64,000 bases of DNA from NCBI GenBank assembly GCA_034008185.1, contig CM067091.1, positions 7,109,799 through 7,173,798 on the forward strand, given 5' to 3'. The position numbers were made by a program, and so were the translations under genes. Positions 48,376 through 60,220 of the stretch are shown one piece after another. Source of the DNA: Gorsachius magnificus. Taxonomy: Eukaryota; Chordata; Aves; Pelecaniformes; Ardeidae. The number at the start of each line of letters is the position of its first letter. The first letter of the stretch is position 1. A model generated the notes under the pieces. That model did no database searches. It saw only the letters and a program-made list of their open reading frames with translations, and had not been told where the DNA came from.

Positions 48376-50734
48376 AACCATCCCTGAGAAGACAAACTCT
48401 TTGCAACACCCTGGCAGCCAGCCCTCCTCCAAGGCAGCCCTGTGGGTGAGTGCACACCGCATTTCACATGATGTCCGTTTTCCTTGCTCAGCCTCTCGGT
48501 GATTGCTGTGGGTACATCGCTCCTCTCCACGGAGCCAGACATCCTCTGGGCAGCTCCAGAGCCATTCTCTGGGTCACACCTAGAGCCTCAAGCCGCATAA
48601 ATCAGCCAGGCACACAGGGCAAAGAGCAACGGGGCAGCTCCTCTGGCCTGGGAGAGGGTGCAGGACTCTGCCTTTGACACATCTGTCTCCGTCTTTGCTG
48701 ATGAGGAGGGGGAGGAATCCCAGCTGGAAAGACTTTGTTGATTTTACTATTTTTTGGGTGACCTTTGGAAAGTGCACTATTCACTTCATATTTTTACAGA
48801 GCAATTAAATGGGAGGAAACATGAGTCTTTCACAGCTCACTGACCTCAGGAACCATTTCCTATCTGAGCTGTCAGGAGACACATCGTTCTCACTGGCCTA
48901 TTCCGCCGTGTTTAAAGAGGATATTTAATAGCTTTTCTTACGTTTCATATGGAGCCACCTCAGAGCTGGCTGTTTCCTTTGTTTCCAGATTGCATTGGTC
49001 ACATCCTCTCTGTAAATAAATTCACCTTCGAGATTTTTATTCAGAGTATTTAAGCTAAGACAGCTAGTAAACAGCACAAAGCTCTGAGGGGGTGGATTAA
49101 TCTCAGATCCTGCAGAAAAAGATCTTACCCTATAGCACTGGAACCCTGTCCTCACCCTCCTGCCATGGTGTGAGAGGGGACAGGCCCCCACGCGCCCAGT
49201 GACCATGTTTCAGCATTAAACCACCCTTTGGATGAATGGTGACATACCTACCTCTCGGAACAATTTTTCAAGCTGTCCACCCAGCCAGGCAGAGCTCTGC
49301 CAGCACCATGGGGATCACCCGCTAAACCTCCCCTTTGCAAACTGAAAAGCTAGGAAAAAATCTATAATTTTATAATGAAAAATGACTTGCTCTTGTGTTT
49401 TTATAGAAGACGTTTTAGGCATAAGCCGTGTTTGCCCAGGAATGCTTTCAGGCCTTTCACAGAGGTATTTTTTTGAGGTACACCAGCTAGAATAAATGGT
49501 GACTGATGTTACTGCTTCAGGGTCTCAGCTGATCTTGAGCTGGGATGTAGGAGAAGTCTCATCATCCCAACACCACAATATTGCAAAGTTACCGATTCGC
49601 TCCCCCCTTCTCTAAAATCTCCACTGTATGTTAAATTCATAGGGGGGAAAAAGAAAAATCCTTACTCTGAAGACAGAAATTCAGTGGTCTATTCCAAGCT
49701 GGCAAAAGCCAACCTAAAGACAGATTACTGCTCGTTTAACCCTCATATTCATAAAAAGTAGTAAAAAGAGAAGATGCTTTCAACCTTAAAAATTAGATTT
49801 AAGAGGTGAGTTTTACCCTCTTGCAGCTCTGAAATATTCACAGCAAAATCAGCAAACCTTGCAAGAATCAGCTTTTGCATCTCTTATTGGATTTTGTACA
49901 AAAAGTACTGAGAGGTTTCGCAGATTTTCTTTGGCTAAAGGAGGATTCTTTTCAAGCCAGCTCTCTCAAGTCGAGCTAAAATACCCTCCTCATTCGAGTC
50001 TGCTGAACGGAGTTCCTTCATCTCCTGTGTGACTTCTGCTGCTCTGGGTTTGAACTGCACCCTCAGAGCAAACACCACATGTCACGGTACTTCAACTAGG
50101 ACTTAGACCTGAAACTCCAACTGGAACCAAGTGCTTTGCAACACGGAATAAGCTTTTCATAAAGCCCATCTGCTCTTCCGCCCCTCAAACCACTCCTTCC
50201 GAGGAGGACAACCCTCCACCCAAAGAAAAGTAGGAGGAACATCTCTGTACTGGTAGCAGTTATGCAGAAGGCACGCTGAGCTCTTCAGGTGCAAGCTGCT
50301 CCTCTGTTGGCTCCTTCTTGGTTGCCTTAGCTTTCGTTGTGATCAACAAAATATGTCAAGTCCCCTGACAACAATCTAATCTTATTCCCGGATACATGAA
50401 CTCAAGCACTCTCTTTTGCAGAAGAATGTTTCTTCCCAGAAAAGGCAATTTTATTTTGGCTGCCGTATCAAGCTGCTGCCTCTGATATTAGCACTGAGCT
50501 TCTCAGGAACTTTCTCAGCCAGAACATTTCTGTTCTGGCAGATCGTATCAGAGGAGTGGGAAATACGATGCCTATATGGCTATGCCTTGGCTATTATGAA
50601 TAAAGACACAGGCAAAGAGGGAAAGAGAAAACATGAGGTACAAACAAACAACACATATAGCAATATGCTATGGTTTTTGTGGAAGGGACAGGTAAAGAAG
50701 AGTCTCCTGACTCCACACAGGCCAGGGCACAGCA

Positions 50735-51190
50735 TTGCTGGAGCATGTCCAGAGGAGAGCAACAAAGCTGGGGAGGGGTCTGGAGCACAAGACTGCTGGG
50801 GAACGGCTGGGGTAACTGGGGGTGTTCAGCCTGGAGCAGAGGAGGCTGAGGGGAGACCTTATCACCCTCTACAACTGCCTGAAAGGAGGGGGGAGCTGGG
50901 GGGGGTCGGCCTCTTCTCCCTGATAACGGGTGATAGGACGAGAGGAAATGGTCTGAAGTTGCGCCAGGGCAGGTTTAGGTTGGACATTAGGAAAAATTTC
51001 TTCACAGAAAGGGCTGTCAGGCACTGAAAGGGGCTGCCCAGGGAAGTGTTGGAGTCCCCATCCCTGGAGGGATTTAAAAGCCGGGCAGATGCGGTGCTTA
51101 GAGACAGGGTTTAGTGGTGGGATGGCAGGGTTAGGGTAAGGGCTGGGATTGATGATCTTAAAGGTCTTTTCCAACCTAAACGATTCTATG
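50735..51190 (+). mobile_element. CR1 LINE, 3' 456 bp (plus), coding frame broken
   Basis: Begins TTGCTGGAGCATGTCCAGAG and ends with AACCTAAACGATTCTATG. The native reverse-transcriptase frame meets a TAA soon after its start. An indel in the G-rich part near 50890-50905 then returns the reading to the native frame ([20 protein letters not shown]) until a TGA replaces the tryptophan codon after AVRH (stop at 51025-51027). A 203-codon plus frame from 50416 is a chance join of flanking DNA and this copy. Confidence 0.94.
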
Positions 51191-52224
51191 GTCCACCCTT
51201 CCCTCTTTCCTGCCCCTCCCCTTGAGCTAATGCGATGTGCCTATTTATGGAGAATACGATGATGGGACAGAGTGAATGTGGCATTAATGGTAAGGAGACA
51301 GCAGCAAGAGCCTGAGCAAAATGCAGAAATAACTTGAAAACCTAAGGGGAGGGAAGGCAGCAACAGAAATTCCTGTCTGTTAAACACAATCAATGGTCTG
51401 TTGGTATCAATCACTGCGGGGCTCTGTGCACTGACTGATGATTCCTCCCTGTCTGCGGCAAAGACAAATGGGAACGAGCAGGGAAAGACTTGGCCGCTAC
51501 ACGGGAGGCAAAGGAAAGCTCCTGCAGGCTGGGAGAAATCAAAGCACCCCTGTTCTGAGATGGCTCATGAGATTGAGACATCATTTATTAGATATTTTCT
51601 TAATTAATTTTTTGAAAATAATAGATGATTGCTGGAAAGAGACCGTTTGTCAAAACCAGCCCCCTTTTGCGGGAACACACCTGTTTCAGCGAAAGCTCCA
51701 AACAGAGCATTTCCTGAGGTCCAGGAAGGACTTGGATTGACCAGTGGCAGATCCAGGCTCCCTTATAGCCCTATCCTGGCATTTTCCCCAGGACTAGTCC
51801 TGGTCCAGGTTGAAAACCTGTTATTTGCATGAGAACTCCCATAGCAAGAGCATGTAGCGTATCCCAGACGAAGATACCTACATCTGACTTATTAGTAATG
51901 CGTCATTTTGTATCGAAAAAATACATTTTCATCAGTGCATGGCTGAACCCGAAGCTATAGGGCAAGTGAACGCATCTGCTTGTTTACTCAAAATCAAAAC
52001 AAAACCCCAAAACAAAACCCCCATTCAAAAACATTAAAGAAAGCTTCAGAGGTCTTTGTTTCCCTGATAGTGGAAAAAAAGAAAAAAAAATTCCTTCCCT
52101 CCATCCTTTATCCACACTCTTTGATTTATCTGAGTTTATGGTGACAGCTGGGAATCCTCCCAGAGGTACCTACATATCAAATGAATCAGAATCTGAAGTA
52201 AAAGACAGTTTTCTTGCTTTAAGT

Positions 52225-52265
52225 CTGTTGCGGGACCCTGGTTCAAATCCTCTTTCTGCTGGGCC
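52225..52265 (+). mobile_element. Possible MIR-type SINE fragment (B-box-like)
   Basis: CCTGGTTCAAATCCTCTTTC carries a perfect RNA polymerase III B-box (GGTTCAAATCC, 52240-52250). Its surroundings resemble the tRNA-derived part of MIR. I found no matching A-box or cloverleaf, so this is not a tRNA gene. Confidence 0.3.
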
Positions 52266-53664
52266 AAATAAATTCCTAATGCTCAAGCCCCAGGGACTCA
52301 AATACCATAATTTCCCCGTGTTGCCTGATATGAGAGCATGGATCTCTGAATCGGATTCACAGACCTGCCCTGGCTGAGGCTCTTGGCAAATCCTGCCTCC
52401 AGGATTTAGGTGCTCGCTTAGCACAAGTAGGAGCTAATTTCTCTGCTTCAGATTTAAAGCCTTCAATGATTTCCTGAAGGTGAATTTCTAACCTTCTCTG
52501 TCTAAAGGAAAATACTAACCAATTTTCTCCTGGAGACAAACGGCTGTGATAGGATAGAGGTGCCTGTTAAATAGGGTTTGGTATGAGCTGAGCTCTGTTT
52601 TGAAGGATGTAAAATTTAGACTTTGTCCCCTTGTCAGCATAAAGTCTCTTTGTGGCTCTAACTCGGTCACTTGAGGCCATACTTCCCCTCCAGGGCTGAC
52701 ATCTCTCTGAAAGACTTCACGGCTAAACTCCTAGTACCAGACGAGAAGGATGTCTATGAGATGGCTAAACATAAGAATGTTGGAGCCTGGATAAGAATTT
52801 AGATTTCACCACGATGTAATGTCTGGAGTTCAAATCAATGGCTAGAAAGAGAAGAGAAATACAGAGGTCTACAGCGAATAAAACAAACAAATCTAGGATA
52901 ATTCTTCCTAATCACTTAAGAGTGAGCAGGTCTGATTGCAAGTGCATTGCCGCTGAAACGAACAGGCTGGCTGGCCCTCGCTGCTGCCAGCACGGCCGCC
53001 TCTGCACCGCCAGGGAAGGCTGGATGGATAGATGCGAGGGGAAACTGCCCTACAGCTCTCTTTGGTAAAGGCATCCACTATTTGCTCAATAAAATTTGCC
53101 AATTTGCCCAAAGTGGAGTTAGAGAAGAGCACACAGCATCTACACCAGCGGAGGGAGACACCAGGCTGGAACAGCCCCACGAGAAATCCCATCACTCCAG
53201 CTCGGTCGCACCGCAGCCTGCTGAGCGGAGACATCCCCACCGCCGAGCCTCCCATCCCATGCTCCCAGCAAGCAAAAACCTCTTTGAATTCCTCTCTGTC
53301 CCGCTGTTCCTACACCACCAGCCAGCCACCGCCTCTCCCACAGGGGCCACGCTGGTTTATGAATTAAGTGTTGCAATTGCAGTCCATTACCCTGCCGAAA
53401 CATTCCCAGACCTTCAGAAACCGTGTCACTTCTGTGGATGCCACATGAGGATGACTGACATTTAACAATTTTCTCTCAGAGGAAAATTGCCCGATCCTCC
53501 CCAGAATGAACCTGCAATTTTTTCAAAGCTGAGGCCACACAGTTCAGGTGTTTCGATTCAGAAGCGAGGACAAAATTGTTTACTCTGCAGTGGAGAAGCC
53601 GAGCATGGCAGAAGATGCTCTGATGACAGGCTGTCCCTTTTGCAACAGAGGTTATAACTTGTTT

Positions 53665-53708
53665 TTAATCAGTGTTTGCCCTCTTTTCTTTCCTTGTTTC
53701 CTTTTTAG
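53665..53708 (+). other. Very strong splice-acceptor-like tract
   Basis: About 35 bases, nearly all pyrimidine, end in TTTCCTTTTTAG at 53708. This is among the best acceptor patterns in the window. No strong donor follows soon; a weak one lies at CACGGG|GTAACTG near 53778. It may be the acceptor of a terminal noncoding exon, or chance. Confidence 0.17.
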
Positions 53709-54447
53709 CTGCTCAAGGCAAAAGCTAAAGTCAATTTAGTGTACATATAGATTACCTGCTGTTTCAGTGCTGCACGGGGTAACTGATGGGAAAGGTCTCA
53801 GGCAGCGATGAAAGGAGATGGCAAAGAAGATGATTACCAGTAACAGCAGCTCGCAATGAGTTAGAGAGCAGACACGAGAGCTGGGTCTCACACGTGGCAT
53901 TTGAAAGGCCCATGGCAAGTGCGCACAAAGGTTTTGATGTGTTAAGACAAAGTCTGGGACTCGACCAAGGCTCTTCACGTGAGGAATGGGAAACCGTGGG
54001 GAGCTGGGGGCAGGGACTCGCCTGACACAGTCCATCTCAAAATCTTTGCCAAGTTGTTGGTAACGTTTCAATGTGCTTTCAGTGATTAAAACTTCAGAGG
54101 TTGGGTTTGAATCTCCCGTTAGGTCCACTGCAGGCAGGACCTTGTTTTATGGACTCTGTTTGGACATACCCCCAAATTTCTCTGCTTGTTCCACAACCTT
54201 CCAGGGGAGGGAATTCCTCTCCCCTGCAACTGGACACCTCGACAATTCTTTGGAGCAGGGCAGTGCTGTGACCACAATTATCTCCAGCTAATTATGTTAA
54301 GCCATGGGAAGGCCTCTGTACCAAAGATCCCCATCAACACACGCTAATACCACAGCGACAAGATCCTGATTAATCAGATCCTGCTGGGGCGAGAGGGATC
54401 ACGTTTAGCAGCAGACTGATCTTCTCTGGCACCTTTGAAGCAGCTGA

Positions 54448-54514
54448 GATATATATATATGTATATATAGATATAGATATCTGTATCTAGATATAGATCT
54501 CTATATTTATATCT
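54448..54514. repeat. AT/GATA-rich microsatellite with inverted repeats
   Basis: ATATATATAT and repeated GATATAGATAT units fill 67 bases. AGATATAGAT occurs in the second half both directly and inverted, so the DNA could fold into hairpins. GATA words recur many times. Probably length-polymorphic. Confidence 0.85.
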
Positions 54515-57500
54515 CCTGCAGCCCCTTCTCCACATGGGCAGCAATGTGGAAGAGCGTTTTGCTTGCCTGCATCCAGCTCCTTTGCAAGAGGCACGTAAGA
54601 GCTCTGGAGCTGCCTGCACACTCCCATTCTGCAGGCTGCAGTGCTGCCGCTGGCTTTGCTTTGGGCAGCCGGCTGTTCGCAAAGCCCGACACACCAGAGG
54701 AAGGCTTCCACAGGGCTGGAGAAACAAAAGGGCTCTGAAGTCCCTGTGAGCTGCCTACATTCAAAAGCTTTCAGAGGGGAAAAAAAAAGGGGGGAGGGGG
54801 GGAAGGAAAAAAAAGGCATAAGCACAAACTCAATGCCTCCTTTGTTGAATCCACCCACCTCTGCAATGGATTTCAGCCGTTCTCAGATTGCAGCTTACTG
54901 AATGCTTTCCAGCGCAAGTTCTGGGTACTGGATTTCAGCGTCCAGGCTTGCCTTTCCCATGTCCCCTCCACTTGCTTACAAGAAACCCCCCGGAACCCCC
55001 AGGACCCCCCAGCTGCTTTGCCGTGGCACTCCTGCTCAGCCCGTGAGCTTTCTGCGGCGCCGCACCAGGCTACCCGGGGTCTGAAGCAGCAGGCTGCTCC
55101 CCACAGCACTGCAGTGCGGGCGAGCTCTCCTAGACTGAGACACACCAGGTGATAAATAGGGATGCATGGAGGAATGGAGGAGGCAGGAGGTCCTTGGAAC
55201 AGACTGCGGCAAGTCCACCCAGGCTGATTTCTAACGGAAGTTAATAGGGAGCCGGTGGACTAGTCCGAGCAGGAGAGCAATGTGCCCATGTTTCTTAAGC
55301 GTGGCGAGAAGCCAGCGAGCAGGCTCCCATCCCTCCTGCTGCCTGGAGAATGGGCCCCATGGGAGTCTATGGAGCAGCTGGTTGTACCAGACCAGGTGGG
55401 AGGAGGTGAAGGTATTTCAGAGCTGTGTGTGCAAAGAATAGCAGCAGCCTCCCTCATCTTTTCCCATTTCTCCTGCAAGCCATTCCTGAGGCATGGCCCT
55501 CCCCTTGCTAATAGCCCCTGCATACCTGCAGATGAGCTCTACAGCATAAGCCCCACTCCTCAGTGCCCAGACAAGAACTTTAGCTGAACAGCCACTATAT
55601 ACAGCTCCATTTTCTTATTTTCCTTTTATATTTTAATATTTGTCTGCATTTTCTCAGACTCCTTTGCCCCAGCTAAAAAGCAATGCCCCTCTGCGTGCAC
55701 AATGCAGGATCCACAAAACCAGCGGCTGCTGCAAGCCACGGAAGTGTCTGCAGTGATTTAATTTTATCATTTAAATCCTCTCAGTCAATGGGAATTTCCT
55801 TCCTCTCCCTCTCTCACCAACACCCCCCTTCTTTATTTTAAGTAAGTTCGTAGCGCTGGAGCCTCCGCCAGCAGATGCGAGCAGCAGCAAAGTCGGAGAA
55901 CGGAGCCAGTTTGCACCCGTGATGAATTTTGCCTTGTACGCGAATCAGGCACTTCGGCATCCCACCTGTGGCAAAGCATTACGGGGCTGGGAGGAGGATG
56001 AAGTAGCACCTCTGCTGAATTCAAAATTCTCCAGCTTTATCCACAATCTTCTCGTTTTTCCCTTCCTCGCCGAAGTGCTGTGCAAAATTTGCATGGCTCA
56101 TGTCCAAGCACACACCCCCCTCCCCCGACTGCTCCCAAGCTCATGCATTTCTCTCTCCGCTGTTGTCAGTTCAACCGTCAGTCCCCATGGTCATTAGGGC
56201 TGGAAGGAGCTGGTGTGAGATTGCTAATTCCAGGGATTCGGCTTGCAAGATGTTGCAGTGCCATCTTCAGACAGGAGGGCAGCAACCGCAATCGGGCTAT
56301 TTTAAAGTACAAATAGGAGGGGAAAACCAAACGAAAAGCGAAAGCTCACCCAAATCCAGATCTTTGCAGAGGAAACATGCAACCTGCAGCTAGGAAAACA
56401 TGTGCAGCCGGAGTGGTGGGAATCAAACAGCACAGCTTGGCACCCGCTCCTGCCATCTAAGGATCTTGGTGCATGCAGCAAAGAACAGCTGATGAACCCC
56501 TGCGCAACCCTAGGAAGACTGAAATGCTTCGCTCTGCGCTAAAGGTTGGAGATTACGGGACTCGACTGTATTAAACAGCTGAGAGGTTTCATGAAAAGGA
56601 AAATCAGGTTGTCCTCTCCCCTAGGGTTCTGCATGCTGGGGTGGAATAGCGTAACGCACATTTTAACACCTCCCTCCTCTCCTTCCCTCCCAGCAAGCTA
56701 AATACGTTGTTTTATCCTAATGGCTTCTTCTGTAGCAGCAAATAAAACAGGCCAGAGATCTCTCTCTGCCCTGAGATCACCCACCCAGCACTGCACAGCC
56801 TCTGCCCATGCAGTCTTCCACTGCCCCATCGTCCCTACTGCCCTGGGAATGGCCTCCTGAACCAGGTTTTGGCATTTTCTGGGGGGATAAGTGATGGCAG
56901 GGAGCAACAACAGCGTTCAGAGAACTGAGGGTACCTGGACGAGTGCTTGGGTCCAGACCCTATTTAATTCAGTAGTACATTAATAACAACCAACAACGAC
57001 AGTGGATTGACCCCACAGGTAAAAAGAGTACAGAGCTTCTCAGAGAATTCATCAGGTGGGGTTTGGTGTTAAGACAGTTTCAGACATTGACCCTCTGATA
57101 ACCAGGCCTTTAAGAAGTCTTTTTCGGTAACACTGGATATTTGGGCTACTTTTTAGTAATTTTAGTAATTTTGGCCTGCTTGCACACGTCACTGCTGACA
57201 TAAGACTCTTTGGAGCGTAGGAGACAGCAGCCCAGCCCTCACTGCAAAGCTTTAGAGAAGAAAAAGAAAATGGACCTCAGGATTTCATTGAGATGCTAAG
57301 ATTGATCCCATGTGGCTTCCACTGAGGAACCCATCTATCAGAGCCCCTGAGCAGAGCTGCACGCTACACAACACAGCTGACGATGGTGGATTTAGGAAGC
57401 TAAGGAAGGGATTTCTGCGACAGCTACAAGAAGCAGAGCCGTTTTTCAGCAGCAAAACCACAAATGCTGGATCCTCCTGGAAAGGTCTTTGCTTTGCTTG

Positions 57501-58595
57501 GTTTGGGGCATTTTAAAGTTTAATTCTTCAGACTGAGCTAGTTATCGTGCTTCTCTTTGTAGTTAATGGAGAGAAATAAGGACGGCTAGAGGGCGATTCT
57601 TCTGACCCGTTGTTAACGCTTGTCTTAACAGGAGAGGAATAGCCCTCTGAAGAGGCCTGTCCAGCCTAGGATGACTGATTCAAGCTCTGAAGTCCAGCTT
57701 GTCAACAAATGGCATCTGAAGTGCCGGACTGATGGGAGCTGGCTACCCGGGCACCTTGCCTTGCTCCATCCACCACGCACCGAAGTGGCTGACAGGACTG
57801 GCCCCCCAGCCCCACCGCGCTGTCAGAAACCATTCACCTCTTTGTCAGGCTGGTTCCCCGATAATTCAGTGAGCTGAAAACGCTTTGGGTGGAAGGCTTG
57901 CGCCAGAAGGAAATGTGTCGGCAGGGTGTGACAACAGCACCCATCATTAGACCAGCTTGGTCTTGCATGGAGACACAACCTTTGGAATTACAGAGAGCTC
58001 AGGCTGGGAAGCTCGCCCAGTATTGGCCAGACACGCAACTGCAGGTCTGAGACTTGACCTCATTTTGTCCCACTACCCTGACGGCAAAGCCAAAATGTCT
58101 GGTACCAGAGCCACCCACAAGAAGTTTCCAGTCAGTATTGAAACCTATTTGCCAAATTCCCAGTTTGGCAGGGAAGATATTATGCAGCAAGAAACTGGAT
58201 CTTTGAGTTCCATACAGCTCAGAGCCCTTCACCTCCTATATCCCCTGAGCCGGCTCAAAGACCTAGACCCTATTCCTTGAAAAGCTCCTTGGCAAATAAC
58301 TTCCTTTTTAATTAATACAAGCGCCACCCGGTTGAATCTCATGCCTTGAAAACAGTTTGGAGAGACAAAATAAAAAAATAGAAAAAGGAAAAAGCCAGGT
58401 TGCAGTTCTGTGGTTATCTACGCTACTTCCAGATGAGTATATAGCGAGCCATGTATGAACCTCATCCCTAGACCAGGGGACAAGGTGGGCATGAGCCTGA
58501 GCTGTCCCTGCACCATGCTGGGTGGGTGGCAGCTGGTCTGGCCAGAAGCCCACGGAAAGGGCCACCTCTAACCCTACTGCAGCTGCAGCCTGCAA

Positions 58596-58739
58596 GCCCC
58601 CGGTCCCGCTCATTATCTGTACATCCATGCGTGCATCCCTCCTGCCCCCGGTCCCACTCATTATCTGTACATCCATGCGTGCATCCCTCCTGCCCCCGGT
58701 CCCGCTCGTTATCTGTACATCCATGCGTGCATCCCTCCC
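58596..58739. repeat. 48-bp minisatellite, three units
   Basis: Three head-to-tail units start at 58596, 58644 and 58692. The second and third each differ from the first by one internal base. The third also differs in its last base. The 48-bp period is a multiple of three, so frames stay open on both strands and repeat a 16-residue unit; on the minus strand this reads RDARMDVQIMSGTGGR. I see no evidence that either strand encodes a protein. Confidence 0.95.
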
Positions 58740-60059
58740 ACGGGCACGTCTCACCAGTGCCCCCAGCCGCAACATACGGTGCGAAGCTGTGTACGTACAC
58801 ATGAAGGCTGCTCACCGTTCTGTGGATATAAAGCTGTCCCAGCTCTGGCAAACGAGAATAACGAAGAAGCAATCCCAGATATCAGCCTGAAAAAACAACT
58901 CGCCTCCCCAAACCATCTTTATCCTGCACCATGGCAACTTTTAACAGCCTTAATTGCTTCGTATTTTAACACCTAAGGAAGAAAACCTTTGTGATCTTCT
59001 ACCACTCTATTAACACTCATTAAAACACAAATAAAATGCAGACAAGCACAATTTTATGCATGTGTATATTTGCAGCTTGCATTTTACCTGTAATCCCTGT
59101 GTATATATCTTTGCTACTCTTTCAGCAACTGTCAGAAGGTTGTAAGAAATACCTGCCCATTTGCTTGCTCACGGTTCTACCTCCCCAGGCTCTCTCATTA
59201 CAGGTCAAACTGCAATAAACATCCCTCCAGATTGCGCACAAGCCAGCAAGGAACAGCCAACACTGAAATTTCTCTCTCCTGGCACAAAAATTAGCACAGT
59301 AGACTGGAAATTCAACCGTAGAGAATTGCTCTGAGGTCCACACGCACACCCACCTATGTGTTAATACACAGCGAGTGCTGCAGTGCAGAATTTGTCCCCA
59401 GTGTCAACCCGCCCATCATGGTGGAGTCACCAACAGGTTGTGGCCAAATCCTTTCCACTTCCAATTGCAGTTGTGATCTAAAGGTGTAAACTGGGGTGGT
59501 TTGCACAGGAGCCCTCCTTTTCATGGCCATGCCCACACAAAGGAAAATTTGGTCATCCCTTGTGCCACCTGACAGACAACCTGGTGGAAAGAGCAGGGTG
59601 TTTGTACGGGCAGCTGAGGGGTGTAAGCTCACAGACCGGAGCTTTACGCGGTGCCTAATGGGATGCTGTAACACCCTGTGGGATGGGGTTAAGGTTGTCA
59701 TCACCAGCACACTTCAGCTGGGAAGTCCATGGAGTTGCACAGGGTATGAAATTGGTCCAAGGTGACCTGAAGGACAAATTCATCCCTGTGGCACCTCCCC
59801 TGCCATGAAACAATGAATCTCAGGCTAGAGCAGACCTGTCTCGCCTCCTTTTCCTTGACAGCAGCTCATTTCTGAATCTTGGCAAAGCACTTGTCTCTTC
59901 CCCAGGAACCTAGAGCAATAAAGCCAGTGACCTCCTTGCTGCAAAACTCTCACCTGCATGAATAACAATAAAAATATACAATATTTTACAATCTGCTCCC
60001 TATTCATTAGGACTTGCTGAATATAATAAAGCTGCCACTGGACCAGCCACTCTTGTAGC

Positions 60060-60220
60060 TCTCAACTCATGCTGAAAAATATAATTATATTGCAGCGAGG
60101 TTTGTAAACAGCCCCAGCCTTGTTTATTATAAGCCTCTCTTTAAAATCCAATCAGATTAATTTTATATGCAACTTAAACTGCTGCTGCTGCTAATTTTGG
60201 GTAATGTGCTTGATATATTT
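60060..60220. promoter_or_regulatory. Candidate conserved noncoding element with forkhead word
   Basis: Contains TTTGTAAACAGC (forkhead-type), CCAATCAGATTAATTTTATATGC (CCAAT-like plus homeodomain cores) and a short CTG run (60181-60191). There is no open frame. The word cluster is suggestive, but function is inferred. Confidence 0.18.

Larger units (their letters stand above)
44986..50734. other. Unique DNA, no recognised gene
   Basis: Contains an AT-rich candidate element (46240-46410) and an alternating purine-pyrimidine tract (48354-48375). Open frames are all short and domain-free. Nothing else is supported. Confidence 0.55.

Noticed and set aside
50416..51027. 203-codon plus-strand open frame
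   Set aside because: It is a chance fusion of flanking DNA, a shadow frame of CR1 and, after an indel, the native CR1 frame.
52240..52250. Perfect B-box suggesting a tRNA gene
   Set aside because: No A-box, no anticodon arm and no acceptor stem could be folded around it; a SINE remnant is more likely.
52947..53465. 172-codon plus-strand frame
   Set aside because: GC-richer sequence with overlapping open frames on both strands. No recognised domain.
54097..54122. Second B-box-like word GGTTTGAATCTCC
   Set aside because: Too short and divergent to call MIR or a tRNA.
58308..58872. Repeat-protein-like frames on both strands
   Set aside because: Produced by the 48-bp minisatellite, whose period is a multiple of three. 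No start context, splice sites or homology.
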